64,000 nucleotides of DNA, taken from positions 62,001 to 126,000 of the forward strand of contig MGQB01000026.1 of the NCBI GenBank assembly GCA_001797675.1. The letters run 5' to 3'. The translations under genes and the position numbers were made by a program. How positions within the stretch are numbered: position 1 is the stretch's first letter; the number at the start of each line of letters is the position of its first letter. The stretch is from Deltaproteobacteria bacterium RBG_13_43_22 (GTDB lineage: Bacteria > Desulfobacterota > RBG-13-43-22). Shown here one piece after another: positions 8,282 through 16,944 of this stretch. The notes beneath the pieces are model-generated. The model was not told the origin of the DNA. It made no database searches and saw only the letters and a list, made by a program, of their open reading frames with translations.

Positions 8282-10837
8282 ATGAACCTATTACGCCTTT
8301 TTAAAAGGGAAGAACGGCAAGGGACTTTTCGGGGATCAGAGTCCTTAGAAAATATTTTCGGCCATTTTACCGAACTGCTCAGAGAAAATAACGAAACCCT
8401 GGAATTGATGGCCGACCTGGAGGAAAAACAGGGAGGGCATTTCCTTTTTGATATGAGCTACCTTCGTTCCACTGCCAGTCGCATTGGGGAAAAGGTGGGA
8501 TTGATTGTAACCCATCTCATTGATATTTGTCCAAACCGTTATGAAGAGTTGAAGGAGGTTTATTCTAAGATCCATAGTGAGGTTGAAAAGACCCTGGATA
8601 AAAAAAAAGAGATCCCCCGGACTGATTTCATCATCAACCTGAACCGGGTTACGATCGAATCTCTTCACCAGACCGGAGGGAAAAATTCCCATCTGGGAGA
8701 GGTAAAAAATATCCTGGGTCTCCCGACCCCGGAGGGCTTTGCCGTAACCACTTACGGATATATTCATTTTTTATCTCATAATAATCTGCAGGATCGGATT
8801 GTCTCCCTGCTTAACCATTCCTCCCTAATCGATCAAAAAACCCTTCAACAGACGGAAGAAGCCATTAAAACCCTGATCCTTCAGGCCCGGATACCCCCGG
8901 ATATGGAAGAAGCCCTTTTGGATTCCGCCAATAAAATACAGACCGAAGGAAAACAGACGGCAGGACTGGCCTTGCGAAGCAGTGCCGTCCTGGAGGACAC
9001 CCATTTTAGTTTTGCCGGTCAGTACGCCACGTTTTTAAATATCACCCCTCAAGAGGTCCCCGATAAATATAAAGAGATTGTCGCCAGCCAATTTAATGCC
9101 CGGTCTCTCTTCTATATGAAGAGCAAAGGAATTCTGGAGGAAGAAATGGCTATGGCCGTGGCCTGCCAGAATTTGATCCCGGCCAAGGCCAGCGGCGTCT
9201 TGTTCACCAGTCACATTGATCCTGACTATGAAGAGGTAATCCTGATCAATGCTTTGTGGGGCTTGGGGAAATGGGTGGCGGACGGAACGGCCAGCCCGGA
9301 TCTTTATTTACTCGATAAAAAAACCGGACAAATAATTTTGCAGAAAATTTCCCAAAAACCCAAAAAGTTAATCACGGGCCAGGAGGCATCCCTTCAGGAG
9401 GAGACTGTCCCGGAAGCCCTTCAGGGAATGGCCTGTCTGAATCCCGAACAATTGAACACCCTGTGGAAATGGGCCTGTTTGTTGGAAACCCATTTCAGTC
9501 ATCCTCAGGATGTGGAGTGGACCCTTGACCCGGAAGACCGCCTGTTTGTCCTTCAAACGAGGAATTTAAGGGCCTACGAGAAAATCGAGAAGAAAAAAGT
9601 CCTCGAGCAGATTTCCCAGGAGTATCCAATACTCCTGGAAGGAGGAACGGTCGGCGCTTTCGGTATCGGAGCCGGGCCGATCTTTAAGATCAGGTCCAGT
9701 GAAGATTTGACCGATTTTCCCAAAGGTGCGGTCCTGGTCGCCCCTCATACTTCGTCACGATTCGTTACGGTCATGGATAAAGCCGCCGCCATCGTCACCG
9801 ACATAGGGAGTGCTACTGGACACATGGCCATCCTGGCCCGAGAATTTCATGTTCCCACCCTGGTGGACACCGAAAGGGCCACCCGATATTTGGAGAACGG
9901 GCAAGTAGTAACCGTGGACTCTTTCAATGCCCGGATCTATGCCGGCCGGGTGGAACCTCTATTAAAGGAATTTTCCAAGGAGAATCCTCTTTTTTTGAAT
10001 ACACCGGTCTACGAACGGCTTCAGGAAGTCATCCGGCATATTGTTCCCTTGAATCTGGTGGATCCCAAGTTAGAGAATTTCAATCCCCGGTCCTGTCGAA
10101 CGTTTCATGATATTATCCGTTTTGCCCATGAAAAAAGTATTGAGGAAATGTTCAAGCTTTCCGAGAGAGAGGACATTCAAAAATTATCCCCGGTTCGAAT
10201 CAGGACCCATTTACCCCTCAATCTTCACCTCCTGGATTTGGGGGGAGGCATTAAAAAGGCCGGGAGCCATCGTGTTCTACCTCCGGAAAATGTCATATCC
10301 GTGCCTTTCATGGCCCTGTGGAAAGGGATCACCTCGCCTGGAATCCGCTGGGCCGGGCCGATTGGTCTGGATGTCAAGGGTCTGCTTTCGGTCATGGCCC
10401 AATCAGCCACCCAGCCCTCCGATGATTTTTGGGACCGGACTCTGGCCCTGGTTTCTTTGAATTATCTTAACTTCAGTTCCCGTTTAGGGTATCATTTTGC
10501 CACCGTGGATTCTTATTGCGGGCCGGTACGTAATAACAATTATATCACCTTTGTGTTTAAAGGGGGGGCGGCGGACATCTTAAGACGGGGGAGAAGAACC
10601 CGTTTTCTGGGAATTGTCTTGGAGGAATTGGGTTTTGAAGTCATGATCAAGGAGGACTTGGTCAAGGCCGATTATCGAAAATATCCTGAGCCGATGACCA
10701 AAGAAAAGCTGGGGCACCTTGGCCGCTTGATGGGCTGTGCCCGGCAGCTCGATATGACCATGGCGGACGAAAATATGGTGGCCTGGCATGCCCAGGCGTT
10801 TTTGGAAGGAAATTACGGGTTTAAAAGAGAATTATAA
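8282..10837 (+). CDS. PEP/pyruvate-binding-domain phosphotransferase-like protein, paralogue A
   Basis: The 851-residue protein has four parts. Residues ~1-125 are a helical domain (LFDMSYLRS). Residues ~130-440 are a PEP-synthase-type ATP-grasp domain, with GGK Lys134, RSSAV at 232 followed by ED and FAGQYATFLNI, ALWGLGKWVADG, and DVEWTLD..LFVLQTR. Residues ~455-560 are a swivelling phosphohistidine domain with TGHMA; His514 aligns with the catalytic His of PEP synthase and pyruvate phosphate dikinase. Residues ~565-851 are a conserved domain with TFHDIIRFAHE, NNYITFVFKGG and GRLMGCARQLDM, which replaces the PEP-binding TIM barrel. ATP-dependent self-phosphorylation on His is expected from the family; the acceptor is unknown. 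No clear Shine-Dalgarno precedes the ATG. It heads a plus-strand run with a histidine kinase, two receivers and paralogue B. Confidence 0.85.
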   Translation: MNLLRLFKREERQGTFRGSESLENIFGHFTELLRENNETLELMADLEEKQGGHFLFDMSYLRSTASRIGEKVGLIVTHLIDICPNRYEELKEVYSKIHSEVEKTLDKKKEIPRTDFIINLNRVTIESLHQTGGKNSHLGEVKNILGLPTPEGFAVTTYGYIHFLSHNNLQDRIVSLLNHSSLIDQKTLQQTEEAIKTLILQARIPPDMEEALLDSANKIQTEGKQTAGLALRSSAVLEDTHFSFAGQYATFLNITPQEVPDKYKEIVASQFNARSLFYMKSKGILEEEMAMAVACQNLIPAKASGVLFTSHIDPDYEEVILINALWGLGKWVADGTASPDLYLLDKKTGQIILQKISQKPKKLITGQEASLQEETVPEALQGMACLNPEQLNTLWKWACLLETHFSHPQDVEWTLDPEDRLFVLQTRNLRAYEKIEKKKVLEQISQEYPILLEGGTVGAFGIGAGPIFKIRSSEDLTDFPKGAVLVAPHTSSRFVTVMDKAAAIVTDIGSATGHMAILAREFHVPTLVDTERATRYLENGQVVTVDSFNARIYAGRVEPLLKEFSKENPLFLNTPVYERLQEVIRHIVPLNLVDPKLENFNPRSCRTFHDIIRFAHEKSIEEMFKLSEREDIQKLSPVRIRTHLPLNLHLLDLGGGIKKAGSHRVLPPENVISVPFMALWKGITSPGIRWAGPIGLDVKGLLSVMAQSATQPSDDFWDRTLALVSLNYLNFSSRLGYHFATVDSYCGPVRNNNYITFVFKGGAADILRRGRRTRFLGIVLEELGFEVMIKEDLVKADYRKYPEPMTKEKLGHLGRLMGCARQLDMTMADENMVAWHAQAFLEGNYGFKREL

Positions 10838-10967
10838 ATTGATCAATTTAGGGATTGAGGGATTAGTAAATTTAGGGAGTTAGAAGGGGTAGCCTCGTGC
10901 GCAATAAAATAACTATTCTAATTCCTTAATTCCTGAATCCCTTAATTCGAAACAAAGAGGAGTTTCC
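10838..10967. repeat. heptad-like repeat tract in the gap before the Cache kinase
   Basis: The gap holds two related tracts in inverse relation: AATTTAGGGATTGAGGGATTAG near 10845-10866 and CTAATTCCTTAATTCCTGAATCCC near 10918-10941. The units approximate a 7-8 base period. Similar GAATCCT/GAACCCT tracts are found near 54391-54430 and 55585-55615. A GAGGAG ribosome site for the next gene closes the gap. Confidence 0.45.
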
Positions 10968-13220
10968 ATGTTCATTAAAACAAAAAAATTCATTCTGGGT
11001 GTCGGGATCTTTACCGTCACCCTGTTGATTGCCGGTTTAATCGTCGGTTTTTATTCCCTTCGCTATATGAAGGAAATTGTCAGCGATCAATTCAATCAAC
11101 AGCAGTTGGAATTGGCCACTCATGCGGCCCGTCAGCTTGAAAATAGATTTTCCAATATCATTCAAGATCTGAAAACGCTGAACCAATCCCCTTCCGTCCA
11201 GTATTTGGAGAAAGTATCCTGGGCCAATCGGATCAATATCACCATGTCCACCATGCAGGAAAACGGGGTGCTGGAGATCGGACGCGTCTCAGCCTCCGGA
11301 AAATCCCTTTTTGCGGTTACGGATAAACAGGAAATCCGCATGGTCTCCGTTTCTGAAGCGGGCCGGGAACCTTTTCTTTGGTCCAAGAGACTCGAACATA
11401 AAAACAGGGTATCCCTCATCACCGCCTATAAAGAAAACGGTACTGCTAACAGACCGGTTATGAAAATCGTTATTGCCACCTATTTGGAATCGGTCGATGA
11501 CTCCCACCCGGTTCCCAGTCATCAATATGCCGGGTATCTCTATCTGCTTCTCGATAAAGAATATTTTGTAAGTCGCATGTTGAAAGATATCCGCTCCGGA
11601 AAAACCGGATATGCCTGGGCCATTGATAACGACGGTAATTTTATCTATCACCCCGTTCCGGAATTTATCGGGCAAAATGCCTTTGCCGTGAGAGGTCAAC
11701 GGGAGGCTAAGATCTCCTTTGATCAGATCAATCGCATCCAGAAAGAAAAGATGCTCGCCGGCCAGCAAGGAACCTCCTGGTACGTTTCGGGATGGCACCG
11801 CGGGCAGCGGGGAAACATCAATAAATTGATCGCCTATGCACCAGTCCGTCTGCATGGAACTTCCCCGTCCTTCAACTGGGCCGTGGCTGTGGTTGCCCCT
11901 ATCACCGAAATCGATAAGGTGATTCATAGACCCTACCTCTGGCAATTTATCATGCAGGGATTCATTATCTTCGCCATCATCCTTGGAAGTCTTTCGATCA
12001 TCGGGTTTGAATGGCAATACACCAAAACTTTGAAAACCGAGGTGGAAAATACGACCAAAGACCTGCGGCACTCGGAAGCGCGGTATAAAAAATTGGTGGA
12101 AGGGGCTCAGGATATCATCTTTTCGGCCGACCGGGAAGGACGGTTTTTATCGTTGAACCGTTATGGGGCTAATTTCCTGAAAGGAAAATTATTCGATCCG
12201 GGATCCCAGGAAATCCCCCAAACCCGTCACTATGAAGATCATACGAAGCAATTTATAGGAAAAGAGCTGGTTGAATTTTTCCCCTCCGACGGCTTTTTTC
12301 ACCAACAATTATTGGATGAGATTTGGCAGACGGGAAAGCCCAAGACCTTGGAACACAACCTCAAAATAGGAACCAATGAGGCTTGGTTGAACACCCAGTT
12401 GATCGCCATCAAAGATGATGAGGGTCAGGTTCAGGGCGTGCTGGGGATCTCTCGGGATATTACAGAAAAAAAGAAGATCGAAAAACAAATGATCAATACA
12501 GAAAAACTGGCCTCGTTAGGACTCCTGGCCGCCGGTGTAGCCCATGAGATCAACAACCCCTTGGGGGTTATCCTGGGGTATTGTGATTATATGCTGGACA
12601 AGATCTCGCCGGAGGACAAGGTCCACAAGATTCTGGAGAAAATAGAACGGCAGGGGAATCACTGCAAAAAGGTCGTTGAAAATCTGCTCAGTTTCTCGCG
12701 GTACACCGAACACTCCGATACCATCAGTGATATCAATGCCAATCTGGAAAATGTATTGGCCGTGGTCGAAAACAACCTTTTGATTAAAAAAATACATCTC
12801 CAAAAGAAGCTGGAAGGAGGATTGCCGAAAGTCAAAGCCGACCCGGTTCAGTTACAGCAGGTCTTTTTGAATCTGGTTAATAATGCCGTAGCGGCCATGC
12901 CGACCGGCGGTACTTTGTCTCTGGAAACCGGATGGGATGTGTATACCGATAAAATCCATGTCGTCGTTTCGGATACGGGTGCGGGCATTAAAAAAGAACA
13001 TCGGGGGAAAATCTATGATCCTTTTTTTACTACCAAAAAGGTAGGAGAGGGGACGGGGTTGGGGTTAACGGTCAGTTACGGAATTATTCATCATTATCAG
13101 GGGGCGATTGGTTTTGAAACCAAAACGGAAGAAGAAGATCCCAATAATCATGGAACCAGCTTTACCGTAACCCTTCCCGTTTATCATTCCAAACGGGGAG
13201 CGGAAAAGAAGGGGGAATAA
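10968..13220 (+). CDS. membrane sensor histidine kinase (Cache-PAS-HisKA-HATPase)
   Basis: Hybrid-free sensor kinase of 750 residues. Helix 1 is at residues ~8-30. A ~290-residue periplasmic double-Cache-like domain follows (GKTGYAWAIDNDGNFIYHP is the typical second Cache motif), then helix 2 at ~325-345 and a cytoplasmic PAS domain at ~370-500 (VEGAQDIIFSADREGRFLSLN, ending GISRDITEKKKIE). HisKA has GVAHEINNPLG with phospho-accepting His526, and the HATPase domain has DTGAGI and GTGLGLTVSYGI. Cache domains usually bind small organic acids or amino acids outside the cell. It ends one base before a receiver-only regulator, so the pair is almost certainly co-translated. Its enclosure between PEP-domain paralogues A and B ties it to that system. 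Confidence 0.93.
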   Translation: MFIKTKKFILGVGIFTVTLLIAGLIVGFYSLRYMKEIVSDQFNQQQLELATHAARQLENRFSNIIQDLKTLNQSPSVQYLEKVSWANRINITMSTMQENGVLEIGRVSASGKSLFAVTDKQEIRMVSVSEAGREPFLWSKRLEHKNRVSLITAYKENGTANRPVMKIVIATYLESVDDSHPVPSHQYAGYLYLLLDKEYFVSRMLKDIRSGKTGYAWAIDNDGNFIYHPVPEFIGQNAFAVRGQREAKISFDQINRIQKEKMLAGQQGTSWYVSGWHRGQRGNINKLIAYAPVRLHGTSPSFNWAVAVVAPITEIDKVIHRPYLWQFIMQGFIIFAIILGSLSIIGFEWQYTKTLKTEVENTTKDLRHSEARYKKLVEGAQDIIFSADREGRFLSLNRYGANFLKGKLFDPGSQEIPQTRHYEDHTKQFIGKELVEFFPSDGFFHQQLLDEIWQTGKPKTLEHNLKIGTNEAWLNTQLIAIKDDEGQVQGVLGISRDITEKKKIEKQMINTEKLASLGLLAAGVAHEINNPLGVILGYCDYMLDKISPEDKVHKILEKIERQGNHCKKVVENLLSFSRYTEHSDTISDINANLENVLAVVENNLLIKKIHLQKKLEGGLPKVKADPVQLQQVFLNLVNNAVAAMPTGGTLSLETGWDVYTDKIHVVVSDTGAGIKKEHRGKIYDPFFTTKKVGEGTGLGLTVSYGIIHHYQGAIGFETKTEEEDPNNHGTSFTVTLPVYHSKRGAEKKGE

Positions 13221-13221
13221 T

Positions 13222-13656
13222 ATGGCCGAAAGGATTCTCATTGTCGATGACGAAATTGATATGTTAGAGTTGCTGGAATTGATTATTACTGACCGGACCG
13301 ATTATAAGGTAACCACTACCAATAACCCTCTTGAAGTGCCGGAATTGCTGAAAAAAGATACTTATGATTTGGTCATTACCGATCTTCGCATGCCTGATGT
13401 GGACGGCATTGAGTTGATTGAGATGGTAAAACAAATTGATGAGCAACTCCCTTTTATGATCATTACGGCTTATGGGACCATCGAATCGGCCGTGGAGGCC
13501 ATGCGTAAAGGGGCTTTTGATTATATTACCAAGCCGTTCCGCCAGGAACAAATCCTGCTGACCATTGAAAAGGTCATGAAATGGCGAAGGCTCCAAAAAG
13601 AAAATATTGCCCTTAAGGCTGAACTGGAAAAGTTTAAAAAGGGTTCCGATGGGTAA
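13222..13656 (+). CDS. single-domain response regulator (receiver only) 1
   Basis: 144 residues: a complete CheY-like receiver with acidic pair Asp9-Asp10, phospho-acceptor Asp54 (VITDLRMPD), the Thr of ITAYG and the Lys of TKPFR, followed by a ~25-residue charged helix (QKENIALKAELEKFKK) and no DNA-binding output domain. It starts 1 base after the Cache kinase and is the likely phosphate acceptor of that kinase. The next gene is a close paralogue sharing TTNNPLEVP and the same helical tail, a tandem duplication. With no output domain it may act by protein contact, for example with the neighbouring PEP-domain proteins; that is inference. Confidence 0.92.
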   Translation: MAERILIVDDEIDMLELLELIITDRTDYKVTTTNNPLEVPELLKKDTYDLVITDLRMPDVDGIELIEMVKQIDEQLPFMIITAYGTIESAVEAMRKGAFDYITKPFRQEQILLTIEKVMKWRRLQKENIALKAELEKFKKGSDG

Positions 13657-13693
13657 ACCAAGGTGCTTTTGAGAAAATTAGAAGGGGGAGGCT

Positions 13694-14116
13694 ATGGGAG
13701 GAAAGATCCTGATTGTGGACGACGAACTGGATATGCTGGAATTGTTGGAGATGATTATCGTTGAAAGGACGCCTCACCGGGTGGTGACCACTAACAATCC
13801 TCTGGAGGTTCCCCATCTGCTGAAGGAGACCCCTTTTAACCTGTTGATCACTGACCTTCGTATGCCGGGTTTAAGCGGGATGGATTTGATCCGGGAGGCA
13901 AAAAAGATCGATCCGGACCTGCCGATCATCGTCATTACCGCTTACGGTTCTTCCCAGTCGGCGGAAGAATCGATCACGGAAGGGGCCTATGACTATATCA
14001 CCAAGCCCTTTCGCAAAGACCAGATCATCATCACCATTAATCGGGCCATGGAGTGGCAGACCATGAAAAAGGAATTGAAAACCCTTAAAGCCCAATTGAA
14101 ACCTGAACGCGAATGA
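13694..14116 (+). CDS. single-domain response regulator (receiver only) 2
   Basis: 140 residues. The receiver has Asp9-Asp10, phospho-acceptor Asp54 (LITDLRMPG), ITAYG and TKPFR, with a short charged helical tail. It is strongly similar to the preceding receiver, including the shared TTNNPLEVP stretch, so it arose by tandem duplication. A GGGGGAGG ribosome site precedes the ATG. It lies 39 bases upstream of PEP-domain paralogue B, and two receivers next to one kinase suggest a branched or phosphate-sink arrangement. Confidence 0.92.
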   Translation: MGGKILIVDDELDMLELLEMIIVERTPHRVVTTNNPLEVPHLLKETPFNLLITDLRMPGLSGMDLIREAKKIDPDLPIIVITAYGSSQSAEESITEGAYDYITKPFRKDQIIITINRAMEWQTMKKELKTLKAQLKPERE

Positions 14117-14155
14117 AAATCATCCAAAGACATTCGAAAATCTTCCCTTCATTGA

Positions 14156-16744
14156 ATGGTTATGAATTTTCTTGACGTATCATTCTTTAAACGAATATTA
14201 ACAAAGAACCAGGAAAAGGAGCCGTCCCTTAAAGATAGATTCCAGGCCTTCCAAACCCTTCTTCGGGCCAATAACGAGGCCCTGGAGGTTATGGGGGATA
14301 TGGAGGAAAAATATTCCAGCGGGGAATACCTCTTCGACCGTCAGTATATCCGGGCCGGTTATGCCCGGATAAGGGACCGGGTCTTCGAAATGGTGGAGGC
14401 CCTGAACCGGATGGTTCCGAAACGGTTCAGCCTCCTTTATGATGTGTTCGAACAGGTTGATCAAACCGTCAAGAAGACGGTCTTCGGCAGGAAAGAGATC
14501 CCTTATTCCCCCTTCACCCTTTCCCTTAACGAAATCACCCAGGAAATGGTGGACCAGGTGGGCGGGAAAAATGCCAATCTCGGGGAAATGCGAAACCGGG
14601 TCGGACTTCCCGTACCCGATGGATTTGCCGTTACCGCTTATGCCTATAAGATTTTTATTGAAGAAAACCAATTGGAACAGCAGATCAGGAAGCAGTTGGA
14701 TTCCATAAGCAGCGGCGACCTGGAAGCCATTGCCCTGGCTGGCAAGAAAATCCAACAGTCCATTCTGTTAGCCAGAATACCTCATCCCCTGGAAAAGGCC
14801 ATACTAACCTCCTATGAGCAGCTCATCCATGAAGCGGGCCGGGAAATTCCCATATCCATTCGAAGCAGTGCCGTCGGGGAAGACAGTGAGGTCACTTTTG
14901 CCGGCCAATATGCCACGGCTTTGAATGTCCACCGGGATCATCTCCTGCAAACCTATAAAGAAATTGTGGCCAGTAAATTTACCCCCCGGGCCATCTTCTA
15001 CTGGAAAGACAAGGGATTTAATGAAGAAGACATCGCCATGAGCGTGGGCTGCCTGACCATGATTCCGGCTAGGACCAGCGGGATTATGTATTCCCAGGAT
15101 CCGAACAACCTGGCTCAAAACACGGTCATTATCAGCGCCGTCTGGGGATTGGGCCAATATGCCGTCAGCGGCCAGGTCAGTCCCAATGTCTATGTCATGT
15201 CCAAAAAAGACGGCCGAATCGTGGAAAAAAGGATTCCCAGACAAGAGGTCATGCTGGTCTGTCACGAATTGGCCGGGATCATGGAAACCGTCGTTCCCGA
15301 AGAGGACCAGGGGAAACCCTGTCTGAATGATGAGGCCCTTCAACAATTATTCGCCTACGGCCTTAAGCTGGAAAACCACTACCAGAAGCCTCAGGATATT
15401 GAATGGGCCATTGATCAAGAGGGAACCCTCTTTATCCTCCAGACCCGTCCCTTGAGGATTTCTTCATCGAAGAATGGCCTGGGGGAAACCACCCTTCCGG
15501 AAATTGCCCCTGACCAAGTCCTGATGGATTGGGGGGTGGTGGCTTCTCCCGGCGTCGGGGCCGGACCGGTCTTTCTGGTCAAGCAGGATCAGGATCTGAT
15601 CCAGTTCCCAGAAGGAGGGGTCCTGGTGGTAAAACATACTGCCCCCAAATATGTGACGGTCATGAATCGGGCTGCGGCCATTATTACCGATATCGGGAAT
15701 GTTACCGGACACATGGCTTCCCTGGCCAGGGAATTCCAGGTCCCGACCATCGTGGATACCGGGCAGGCCACTCAACTGCTGAAAACAGGGCAATTGGTGA
15801 CCGTCGATGCCATCCGGAATAAAATTTATCAGGGGATCATCGGGGAATTGATCGAAAAAGGAAAGGAGGAGAGCAGCCTCAAGCAGACGGCGATCCTGAA
15901 AAAGCTGGAAGAGGTCCTTTCGGTCATGGTTCCTTTACATTTGGTCGATCCCCGACATGAATCCTTTAAACCGCAGAATTGCCGCACCTTCCATGATATC
16001 ACCCGCTACATCCATGAAGTTTCCATCCAGGAGATGTTCCGGTTTAATGAAGTGGAAAAGGCCACCAAAAAAGAGCAGGCTAAACGATTGATCTCGGACA
16101 TCCCGATCAATCTCTATCTCATTGATCTGGAAGGGGGGCTGATGCCTCCGCATAAACTGCGAAAAAATGTCCGGCCGGAAGATATCACCTCCATACCCAT
16201 GAAGGCCCTCTGGCGGGGATTGACCCATCCGGGGGTCAACTGGACCGGGATGGTGGAAGTTGATCTGAAAGGATTTGCCTCGGTCATGCTGAACACCCTT
16301 TCGGACTCGGCCCGCTATGGCCAGACCATGGGGGACCGCAGTTACGCCCTGATCTCTAAAAACTACATGAATTTCAGTTCACGGTTGGCCTATCATTTCA
16401 GCACAGTAGACACCTATTGTTCAGAAACCAAAAACAATAATTATATCACCTTTCATTTTATGGGAGGAGGGTCCAGTTCGGAGCGAAGGGCGCGAAGGGC
16501 CCGTTTTATCAGCGGGGTGTTGAAAAGCCTGGATTTTGACGTGGAGCTCAAAGGGGACTGGCTCATGGCCAAGCTGTTGAAATACACCGGTCCGGTCACG
16601 GAAGAAAAATTGGATTACCTGGGTCGCCTGATGTGCTGTTCACGACAATTGGACATGGTCATGTACAGCGATGGGGTGGTGGAATGGTATGTCCAGGCCT
16701 TTCTGGAAGGGAATTATGGATTCGAGAGAAAACCGCAGGGATGA
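14156..16744 (+). CDS. PEP/pyruvate-binding-domain phosphotransferase-like protein, paralogue B
   Basis: 862 residues with the same four-part layout as paralogue A. The helical N-domain has GEYLFDRQYIR at ~55-65. The ATP-grasp domain has VGGKNANLGEM (Lys138), RSSAVGED, FAGQYATALNV, AVWGLGQYAVSGQVSPN and DIEWAID..LFILQTRPL. The phosphohistidine domain has VTGHMA with His519. The C-domain has TFHDITRYIHE, NNYITFHFMGGG, RRARRARF and GRLMCCSRQLDM. It keeps all ATP-grasp signatures, so it is probably active. ATG at 14156 or 14162 could start it; neither has a good Shine-Dalgarno. It is the last plus-strand gene of the first segment and converges on the TIGR02186-family gene. Confidence 0.85.
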   Translation: MVMNFLDVSFFKRILTKNQEKEPSLKDRFQAFQTLLRANNEALEVMGDMEEKYSSGEYLFDRQYIRAGYARIRDRVFEMVEALNRMVPKRFSLLYDVFEQVDQTVKKTVFGRKEIPYSPFTLSLNEITQEMVDQVGGKNANLGEMRNRVGLPVPDGFAVTAYAYKIFIEENQLEQQIRKQLDSISSGDLEAIALAGKKIQQSILLARIPHPLEKAILTSYEQLIHEAGREIPISIRSSAVGEDSEVTFAGQYATALNVHRDHLLQTYKEIVASKFTPRAIFYWKDKGFNEEDIAMSVGCLTMIPARTSGIMYSQDPNNLAQNTVIISAVWGLGQYAVSGQVSPNVYVMSKKDGRIVEKRIPRQEVMLVCHELAGIMETVVPEEDQGKPCLNDEALQQLFAYGLKLENHYQKPQDIEWAIDQEGTLFILQTRPLRISSSKNGLGETTLPEIAPDQVLMDWGVVASPGVGAGPVFLVKQDQDLIQFPEGGVLVVKHTAPKYVTVMNRAAAIITDIGNVTGHMASLAREFQVPTIVDTGQATQLLKTGQLVTVDAIRNKIYQGIIGELIEKGKEESSLKQTAILKKLEEVLSVMVPLHLVDPRHESFKPQNCRTFHDITRYIHEVSIQEMFRFNEVEKATKKEQAKRLISDIPINLYLIDLEGGLMPPHKLRKNVRPEDITSIPMKALWRGLTHPGVNWTGMVEVDLKGFASVMLNTLSDSARYGQTMGDRSYALISKNYMNFSSRLAYHFSTVDTYCSETKNNNYITFHFMGGGSSSERRARRARFISGVLKSLDFDVELKGDWLMAKLLKYTGPVTEEKLDYLGRLMCCSRQLDMVMYSDGVVEWYVQAFLEGNYGFERKPQG

Positions 16745-16944
16745 AGCGATTTCGGATTTCGGAATGCGGATTTCGGAATTAGGTTGAATTTTATTTCCGG
16801 CCCCTCATTTTTTAAAAAACTATTTTTTAATTTAACAAGGAACGAATAACCGACAACCCCAAAATCCGAATTTTACAGTGAAAAGATTTTCTCCCTGTTC
16901 ATTGTTTTGATTCCGCAATCGCCAATCCGCAATCCGAAAGTGGT
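16745..16944. repeat. GATTTCGGA / ATCCGCA short tandem repeats between convergent genes
   Basis: The gap between paralogue B and the convergent TIGR02186 gene holds GATTTCGGA units (16749-16785, variants GGATTTCGGAAT) and CAATCGCCAATCCGCAATCCG at 16915-16938. The same heptad family is found inside the next gene at 17795-17826. No clear terminator is visible. Confidence 0.55.
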
